Below, piece after piece: positions 6,276 to 11,459 of a stretch of 11,459 nt of DNA (position 1 is the first letter of the stretch; the number at the start of each line of letters is the position of its first letter). The stretch comes from Campylobacterales bacterium. Lineage in GTDB: Bacteria; Campylobacterota; Campylobacteria; Campylobacterales; SZUA-545. The stretch covers positions 1 to 11,459 of the forward strand of contig JAOXRY010000121.1 in assembly GCA_025800305.1 (NCBI GenBank), given 5' to 3'. The notes beneath the pieces were generated by a model. The model did no database searches. It saw only the letters and a list, made by a program, of their open reading frames with translations, and was not told the DNA's origin. A program made the position numbers and the translations under genes.

Positions 6276-9200
6276 CTATTCTGACTCAAAAGAAATTTTT
6301 GCATTTTTAGGTGTTACCATCCAGAAATGTCTAATTTCTTGTCTAAAGTTATTTAAAATCTGTTCTGCTTTTTTACTTCCTGTATCATTTAAAAATCTTT
6401 TTAGAATTTTCTTTAGATATTGTTTACCTTCATCTTCATCATCTGTATCAATTCTTACAGCTTTGATTAATTCTTGGTTCATCTTATCGTGGAAGTCAGA
6501 GTTTTTATCATAAACAAATGCAACACCACCAGTCATACCAGCACCAAAGTTCACACCAGTTTCACCTAAAATTACAACAGTACCACCTGTCATATATTCA
6601 CAAGGATGATCCCCTGTTCCTTCAACAACTGCTAAACATCCAGAGTTTCTAACTGCAAATCTCTCACCAACACCACCAGCAACAAATAATGTACCGCCAG
6701 TTGCACCATAAAGACAAGTGTTACCAGCAGCAGAGAAATTCTCTTTTTGAACTGCAGGAACAATTACAATTTTACCACCATGAATACCTTTTCCAACGTA
6801 ATCATTTGCGATACCTCGAACATTGATAGTCACACCATTTGATAGAAAAGCTCCCAATGATTGTCCAGCTATTCCAGTCATATTTAGTGTAATTGAGTCA
6901 TCTTCAAGACCTTCGTCTTTGTAATACTCAGCAATCTCACCACTGATTAAAGTTCCAAAACTTCTATTTGTATTTTTAATTGTCTCTTCAACAACTGTTT
7001 TGTTTTTAGGATTCTTGATTGTTGCCATAACCTTTTTCAAGATCTCTTTCTCAAACTCGTTTGTATCAAAAGGAACATTTGAAGGAGTATTACAAATGTT
7101 ATCACCTTCAACTTCTCTTGTTAAGAAGCCGAAGTCAAACTTGTCTGCTGTTTCATCACTATCAACAACAAATAGTTCTCTTTTTCCAATTACATCGTTT
7201 AATGACTTTGCACCAATACTTGCTAAGATCTCTCTAATATCTTCTGCTATAAATGTAAGATAGTTTTTCACTCTATCTACTGTACCAACATAGTGTTCTC
7301 TTAAAGTTGGATCTTGTGTTGCAATACCAACTGTACATCTATTAAGGTGACAAACTCTTAAGATTTTACAACCAAGAGCTGTTAAAAGAGTTGTACCAAA
7401 ACCATAGCTTTCTGCACCCATAATTGCTGATTTGACAACATCCATCCCAGTTTTTAAACCACCATCAGCTTGTACTTCAACTAAACCTCTTAAGTGGTTA
7501 GCTTTTAAAGCGTCATGGGCATGACAAAGACCAATTTCAAACGGGTTACCTGCAAACTTGATTGAACCAAGAGCAGCAGCACCAGTACCACCGTCACCAC
7601 CAGAGATGATAATCTTATCAGCGTATGCTTTTGCAACACCTGCTGCAATTGTTCCAACACCTGCTGTTGATACAAGCTTCACACTGATTTTAGCTTTTGG
7701 ATTTACTTGTTTTAAATCGTAGATTAGCTGAGCTAGATCTTCAATTGAGTAGATATCATGGTGTGGAGGAGGAGAAATTAGAGTTACTCCAGGAACTGTA
7801 AATCTAAGCTTACCAATTAATGGAGTTACTTTATCTCCTGGAAGCTGACCACCTTCACCTGGTTTTGCACCTTGTGCTACTTTAATTTGAATCTCTGTTG
7901 CACTTCTTAAATAAGCAGGTGTAACACCAAATCTTCCTGATGCAACCTGTTTGACTTTTGAGTTTTTCTCACTTCCAAGTCTCTCTTTCTCTTCACCTCC
8001 CTCACCAGAGTTTGACATACCGCCAAGTTCATTCATAGCAACAGCTAATGCTTCGTGAGCCTCTTTAGAGATAGATCCCATACTCATTGCAGCTGATGTA
8101 AATCTTTTTAAGATCTCACTTGCTGGTTCAACCTCATCAATTGAGATAGGGGTTTGTTTTAAAGATACAAAGTCTCTAAGCATCTTTCTATTTCTACCAT
8201 TTACCATATCTCTAAATAAGTCATAGTCTTCTTTTTTGCCAGTAATACAAAGTTTATGAAGTGCATTTGTTACTTCTGGAGCGTAGTCGTGATGTTCACC
8301 ATTTGGTGTGTATTTATAAAAACCACCCATTTCAAGAGGGAACATTCTTGCTACTTTTGAATCATATGCTTTGTTTAGATCTCTTTTTACTCTATTTTCG
8401 ATATCAGCAAATCCAAGACCTTCAATTAAAGTTTTTGAGTTTTTGAAACATACATCAACAACTTCACTACTTAAACCTAAAACATCAAATAGAGCTGAAT
8501 TTCTATAACTTGCTACTGTACTAATACCCATTTTAGACATAATTTTTAAAAGACCTAATTTCATTGAAGTCTGTACATTTTTAAGTTTTTGTCTTGTTTC
8601 AAGTTGAGAAAGTTCATCTCTTCTTGCTAAGTTTACTGCCGTTGCAAAAACAAGATATGGATAGATTGCACTTGCACCATATCCTAAAAGAACTGCCGCT
8701 GAGTGAGAATCATAAACTTCACCTGTTACAGCAACTATTGATACAAGGTGTCTTAACTTTTTTTCCAATAATAGATAGTTAATATAACCGACAGCCATAG
8801 CCATAGGAATTGTTCCATTATTTCTATCTAATTTTCTATCATCAAGATAGACAATTCTAATATTATCTTCTTCTACGGCTTGAATAATCTCTTCGCCTAA
8901 TTTCTCCATTGAACCTTGAAGATCTGATTGAAAGTTAGTATAAAAAACTTGGAATTTAAAATCTTCTTGATACATTGGTTTTTTAGGATCACCAAAGCTT
9001 TTTAAAAGTTTCATTTTCTCAGAGAAGAGAATTGGAGATACTGCCTTTAATCTAACAGCTCTACTTGGTTCTTCATCTAAGATATTATGCATAATCCCAA
9101 AACCTGTGTTTGTAGACATAACAACTTTTTCTCTTAACGGATCAATTGGTGGATTTGTTACTTGGGCAAACTTTTGCTTAAAGAAGTCTGTAAAATTTCT

Positions 9201-10691
9201 CTGTACATCACTAAGTGCAGCTAAAGGAGTGTCATCACCCATAGAACCAGAATTTTCTTTTCCTGTATCCATCATTGGTTTGATAACTTGCTCTACTACC
9301 TCATTTGTAATATTGAAATATCTTTGCTTCTCTTCAAATTCAGTGTAGTCATAATCAACATCTTCAAACTCTCTCTCCATAAACTCTTGAAGATAAGCCA
9401 TATTTGAGTTTAACCACTCAGCATACGGTTGAGAGCTTTTCATATAGTCATTAATCTCTTCATTGAAAATAACTTTTCCAAACTTTAAGTCGATTCCAAT
9501 CATTTGACCTGATTGTAACCTACCTCTTTCTGCTACATTGTCTGCTTCAATATCAAGTACACCATACTCACTGGAAATTACAATATTTCCATCTTTTGTT
9601 AAGATATATTTAGAAGGTCTTAAACCATTTCTATCAATAACACAACCGATATATCTACCATTAGTCACACTAACAGCGGCTGGACCATCCCAAGCCTCGA
9701 AACAGGTTGATGTATATTCATAAAAAGCTCTTAAATCTGCGTCCATATGTGGAGCATTTTGCCAAGGTGCTGGAACTAATGCTCTTACTGATTTAAAAAA
9801 GTCACTACCGTTTACAAGTAAAAACTCAAGCATATTGTCTAAACTAGCACTATCACTTACATCTTCTTGTAAAATAGGAAGAATTTTATCTAGCTCTTCA
9901 TCTGTAAAAACTTCACTTTTTAAAACAGAACTTTTTAGTTCAACATTAAATCTATTTGCCTCAACTGAGTTTATCTCACCATTGTGGGCAATTGTTCTAA
10001 AAGGCTGTGCTAGTCTCCATTCTGGAAGTGTATTTGTTGAGAATCTTTGGTGAAATAGTGCAAAACTAATTTCAAAATCATCATCTTGTAAGTCTTTATA
10101 AAACTCCTCAATATGAGTAGGCATTACAAGACCTTTATAACTAATAACCTTATCTGAAAAAGAAGGAATATAAAAATCTTTATCTTCTACTTGGTGTTCA
10201 ATCTCTTTTCGTGTTAAGTAAAGAAGTGCTTCAAATCTCTTTGTCGCAATGATTGAGTTTGGAGTAATGAAAACTTGTACAATTTGAGGAAGTGTTTTTT
10301 GTGCTAAAACACCTAGTGCGTTTGTATCAACAGGAACATCTCTAAAAAGAACAACTTTCAGATCATTTTCTTTACACTGCTCTTTAATAATCTCTTTTTG
10401 CTTTTCATCTGTTAAAAACGCCATACCAACAGCATATTGAGATGGAAGGTCCACACCATTCTCTTTTGCAACTTTTGCCATAAACTTCTTTGGCATTGAA
10501 AAAAGAAGGCCACTACCATCACCACTTTTTCCATCAGCAGCAATTGCCCCTCTATGAATCATACGGCTTAACGCAACTACTGCATCTTTTGTAAGCTGAT
10601 GACTCTGCTCATTTTTTATGTTTGCTACAAGACCAAAACCACAGTTATCTTTTGGTTTGATTAGATCTTTGATATCTTCATATTTGCCCAT
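6276..10691 (-). CDS. gltB: Glutamate synthase large subunit
   Basis: The alpha subunit of glutamate synthase. It takes ammonia from glutamine at its N-terminal amidotransferase site, channels it to the FMN site and adds it to 2-oxoglutarate, giving two glutamates; with glutamine synthetase this is the main low-ammonium assimilation route. The 1471-residue length is usual. Domains in order are: Ntn-type glutaminase (about 17-420) with nucleophile C17 after a short propeptide (KDNCGFG); a central linking domain (about 480-780); the FMN-binding synthase barrel (about 850-1210) with GEGGQLPG (945-952), PPPHHDIYSIEDL (974-986) and SGGDGGTGA; the [3Fe-4S] cysteines C1108, C1114 and C1119; and the glycine-rich GXGXG beta-helix (about 1250-1430). 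GAGGA lies 8 bases before the ATG. It is the first gene of the leftward operon, divergent from recO. Confidence 0.97.
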   Translation of the reverse strand: MGKYEDIKDLIKPKDNCGFGLVANIKNEQSHQLTKDAVVALSRMIHRGAIAADGKSGDGSGLLFSMPKKFMAKVAKENGVDLPSQYAVGMAFLTDEKQKEIIKEQCKENDLKVVLFRDVPVDTNALGVLAQKTLPQIVQVFITPNSIIATKRFEALLYLTRKEIEHQVEDKDFYIPSFSDKVISYKGLVMPTHIEEFYKDLQDDDFEISFALFHQRFSTNTLPEWRLAQPFRTIAHNGEINSVEANRFNVELKSSVLKSEVFTDEELDKILPILQEDVSDSASLDNMLEFLLVNGSDFFKSVRALVPAPWQNAPHMDADLRAFYEYTSTCFEAWDGPAAVSVTNGRYIGCVIDRNGLRPSKYILTKDGNIVISSEYGVLDIEADNVAERGRLQSGQMIGIDLKFGKVIFNEEINDYMKSSQPYAEWLNSNMAYLQEFMEREFEDVDYDYTEFEEKQRYFNITNEVVEQVIKPMMDTGKENSGSMGDDTPLAALSDVQRNFTDFFKQKFAQVTNPPIDPLREKVVMSTNTGFGIMHNILDEEPSRAVRLKAVSPILFSEKMKLLKSFGDPKKPMYQEDFKFQVFYTNFQSDLQGSMEKLGEEIIQAVEEDNIRIVYLDDRKLDRNNGTIPMAMAVGYINYLLLEKKLRHLVSIVAVTGEVYDSHSAAVLLGYGASAIYPYLVFATAVNLARRDELSQLETRQKLKNVQTSMKLGLLKIMSKMGISTVASYRNSALFDVLGLSSEVVDVCFKNSKTLIEGLGFADIENRVKRDLNKAYDSKVARMFPLEMGGFYKYTPNGEHHDYAPEVTNALHKLCITGKKEDYDLFRDMVNGRNRKMLRDFVSLKQTPISIDEVEPASEILKRFTSAAMSMGSISKEAHEALAVAMNELGGMSNSGEGGEEKERLGSEKNSKVKQVASGRFGVTPAYLRSATEIQIKVAQGAKPGEGGQLPGDKVTPLIGKLRFTVPGVTLISPPPHHDIYSIEDLAQLIYDLKQVNPKAKISVKLVSTAGVGTIAAGVAKAYADKIIISGGDGGTGAAALGSIKFAGNPFEIGLCHAHDALKANHLRGLVEVQADGGLKTGMDVVKSAIMGAESYGFGTTLLTALGCKILRVCHLNRCTVGIATQDPTLREHYVGTVDRVKNYLTFIAEDIREILASIGAKSLNDVIGKRELFVVDSDETADKFDFGFLTREVEGDNICNTPSNVPFDTNEFEKEILKKVMATIKNPKNKTVVEETIKNTNRSFGTLISGEIAEYYKDEGLEDDSITLNMTGIAGQSLGAFLSNGVTINVRGIANDYVGKGIHGGKIVIVPAVQKENFSAAGNTCLYGATGGTLFVAGGVGERFAVRNSGCLAVVEGTGDHPCEYMTGGTVVILGETGVNFGAGMTGGVAFVYDKNSDFHDKMNQELIKAVRIDTDDEDEGKQYLKKILKRFLNDTGSKKAEQILNNFRQEIRHFWMVTPKNAKISFESE

Positions 10692-10713
10692 GCTTTATCC
10701 TCGTGAATGTGTA

Positions 10714-10739
10714 ATAAGTGCTTAGAGAACAGCACTTTA
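10714..10739. promoter_or_regulatory. Inverted repeat AAGTGCT-N8-AGCACTT in the gltB-recO control region
   Basis: A perfect 7-bp inverted repeat: AAGTGCT at 10716-10722 and AGCACTT at 10731-10737, separated by 8 bases. It can be extended to ATAAGTGCT with a one-base bulge on the right arm. It lies inside the predicted gltB leader and in the -35-like region of the predicted recO promoter, so it could be the operator of a dimeric regulator or an RNA hairpin in the gltB leader. No run of T follows it on either strand, so it is not a classic terminator. I do not recognise the binding site of any known regulator. Confidence 0.4.
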
Positions 10740-10742
10740 TTG

Positions 10743-10748
10743 TATAAT
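10743..10748 (+). promoter_or_regulatory. Candidate -10 box for recO
   Basis: A perfect TATAAT preceded by TG (TGTATAAT). Campylobacterota housekeeping promoters often rely on the -10 box without a clear -35, which fits here. Transcription would begin near 10754-10756, about 50 bases before the proposed recO start at 10807. This is after the upstream in-frame TTG at 10750, which would then lie outside the mRNA. Confidence 0.45.
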
Positions 10749-10756
10749 TTTGATTC

Positions 10757-10762
10757 ATTATA
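10757..10762 (-). promoter_or_regulatory. Candidate -10 box for the gltB operon
   Basis: The reverse strand reads TATAAT here. Transcription leftward would begin around 10750, giving a gltB leader of about 60 bases that contains the inverted repeat. A second, weaker choice is TATACA on the reverse strand at 10741-10746. The box lies only 8 bp from the recO -10 box, so polymerases at the two promoters would block one another. Confidence 0.4.
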
Positions 10763-10794
10763 TCATAACGATACTAAGTCGGTTTCAGACTACC

Positions 10795-10800
10795 AAAGGA
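10795..10800 (+). promoter_or_regulatory. Shine-Dalgarno sequence deciding the recO start
   Basis: AAAGGA, followed 6 bases later by the ATT at 10807. It is the only good ribosome binding site near the RecO N-terminus and points to AUU as the initiation codon rather than the TTG at 10750, which has none. Confidence 0.55.
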
Positions 10801-10806
10801 AGAGCT

Positions 10807-11424
10807 ATTTTAGGGTATATTATTTCTATTAATAAATGTTCTAATGAAGACCTAATTGTCAGAGTTTTAACAGAAAAAAAAATCCATACACTTTACCGTT
10901 TTTACGGTGCAAGACACAGTACAATTAATCTTGGATATAAAATAGATTTTTCTATTGAAGAACAACCTTTACATATGAATAAACTAAGAAATATTCTTCA
11001 CATAGGGTACTCATGGCTTTTTGACTACAAAAAACTCTTTATTTGGCAAGAGTTTATAAAACTTTTAAATGTTCATTTAAGAGATGTAGAAGAAGTTGAA
11101 GAGACCTACTTTCAGGTCTTAGACAGAAGTGGGAAAAAGTTTGAAAAGCAAAATCCTAAAAGAGTTCTAATCGAGGAATATATCAATATCTTAGAAAATG
11201 AAGGAAGGCTTCATAGTGATTTTAGATGTTTAAGTTGTGAAGAAAAAATTGAAGAAGATCTTACCCTTACCAGATCTTTTTATCCAGCCCATAAATCTTG
11301 CATTTATGAAAGTACAAAATACGGCAAAAACAAAATTGAAGATCTTTTCAGCAATAAATCAACTATGTTATTAAACGATAAAGAGTGTGATAATTTATGG
11401 AATTTGATTTTAAAAGGAATATAA
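10807..11424 (+). CDS. recO: RecO-like recombination mediator, probably starting at an ATT codon
   Basis: RecO helps load RecA on gaps coated with single-strand binding protein in the RecFOR repair route. The protein is the short Campylobacterota form, 205 residues from ATT 10807. It opens with LGYIISINKCSNEDLIVRVL, as expected for the N-terminal OB fold, and carries LYRFYGARHS. It has a zinc site made of CLSC (C141, C144) and HKSC (H162, C165). No ATG is near the expected N-terminus. The frame extends upstream to a TTG at 10750, but that adds 19 residues I do not recognise as RecO and would lie before the likely transcription start. AAAGGA ends 6 bases before ATT 10807, ideal spacing for a ribosome binding site. 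It is divergent from gltB and ends in a strong hairpin. The family call is good but from memory of the family; the start is inferred. Confidence 0.8.
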   Translation: MLGYIISINKCSNEDLIVRVLTEKKIHTLYRFYGARHSTINLGYKIDFSIEEQPLHMNKLRNILHIGYSWLFDYKKLFIWQEFIKLLNVHLRDVEEVEETYFQVLDRSGKKFEKQNPKRVLIEEYINILENEGRLHSDFRCLSCEEKIEEDLTLTRSFYPAHKSCIYESTKYGKNKIEDLFSNKSTMLLNDKECDNLWNLILKGI

Positions 11425-11425
11425 A

Positions 11426-11455
11426 AAGAGCTAGGAAGACCTAGCTCTTAAATTT
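11426..11455. terminator. Intrinsic terminator after recO, probably bidirectional
   Basis: A perfect 10-bp stem, AAGAGCTAGG (11426-11435) and CCTAGCTCTT (11440-11449), with the 4-base loop AAGA. It starts 2 bases after the recO stop. On the + strand it is followed by a weak T stretch (AAATTT). On the reverse strand the stem runs into TTTTTAT, a better U tract, so it may also stop a leftward transcript entering from beyond the window. Confidence 0.85.
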
Positions 11456-11459
11456 GATT

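Larger units (their letters stand above)
9..11345. repeat. Dispersed over-represented palindrome AGATCT (35 copies)
   Basis: Counted by eye, with first bases at 9, 211, 447, 698, 740, 829, 1235, 1344, 1865, 2190, 2223, 2251, 2316, 2346, 2886, 3461, 4742, 4759, 4859, 4968, 5002, 5067, 5992, 6036, 6181, 7040, 7226, 7735, 8111, 8377, 8920, 10663, 11256, 11272 and 11340. All lie within coding sequence and occur in all three codon phases (for example Lys-Ile-Leu, Glu-Asp-Leu and Arg-Ser in mcrC). About 4 would be expected from base composition. Copies are dense in mcrC, cbiA and gltD and sparse in accD and gltB. Function unknown. Confidence 0.6.

Noticed and set aside
7000..10053. Several + strand open frames of 60-90 codons inside gltB
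   Set aside because: All lie antisense to a fully intact gltB and encode low-complexity shadow peptides; none has a convincing start signal.
10716..10737. Inverted repeat as an intrinsic terminator
   Set aside because: No T run follows on either strand and it lies inside a predicted leader close to the promoters; an operator or leader hairpin is more likely.
10750..10806. N-terminal extension of RecO from a TTG start
   Set aside because: No ribosome binding site, probably upstream of the transcription start, and the 19 residues do not resemble the RecO N-terminus; kept only as an alternative.
1..11459. AGATCT sites as targets of the neighbouring McrC system
   Set aside because: Classical McrBC recognises a purine followed by methylcytosine; in AGATCT the C is preceded by T, so the enriched palindrome would not be its target even if methylated.
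1..11459. tRNA or rRNA genes, CRISPR arrays, insertion sequences
   Set aside because: I found no cloverleaf, no regularly spaced direct repeats, no transposase and no terminal inverted repeats; the DNA is almost fully occupied by coding sequence.

Overview
The window looks like part of a chromosome from a member of the Campylobacterota, most likely a Sulfurimonas-like or Arcobacter-like bacterium. The reasons are a low G+C content (about one third by eye), a short RecO with a CxxC...HxxC zinc site, the family-typical GltB, GltD, AccD and RlmH sequences, and very tight gene packing. I assign it by protein character and gene style only; I could not run a search.

Layout, right to left. A short divergent control region (about 10692-10806) separates recO, read to the right, from nine genes read to the left. 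Those nine are gltB, gltD, an inositol-monophosphatase-family phosphatase, accD, rlmH, a cobyrinate a,c-diamide synthase (cbiA/cobB), an MNT nucleotidyltransferase antitoxin, a HEPN toxin and a partial mcrC that runs off the left edge. Every gap in this row is 30 bp or less and several genes overlap, so it can be read as one long transcription unit. recO ends in a strong hairpin terminator that probably works in both directions.

Functionally, the promoter-proximal part is housekeeping: glutamate synthase (GltB and GltD form one enzyme), the first step of fatty acid synthesis (AccD), modification of 23S rRNA (RlmH) and a step of corrinoid biosynthesis. The distal 1.5 kb is defence-type accessory DNA: a MntA/HepT-like toxin-antitoxin pair coupled directly to mcrC. 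The usual McrC partner, the GTPase McrB, is not upstream of mcrC where it normally lies.

The most unusual signals are these. (1) The palindrome AGATCT is strongly over-represented: 35 copies counted by eye, against about 4 expected from base composition. They occur in all three reading frames. (2) recO appears to start at an AUU codon behind a well-placed Shine-Dalgarno sequence. (3) The MntA/HepT/mcrC unit lacks mcrB in the usual place, and hepT and mcrC share a reading frame separated by a single stop codon.
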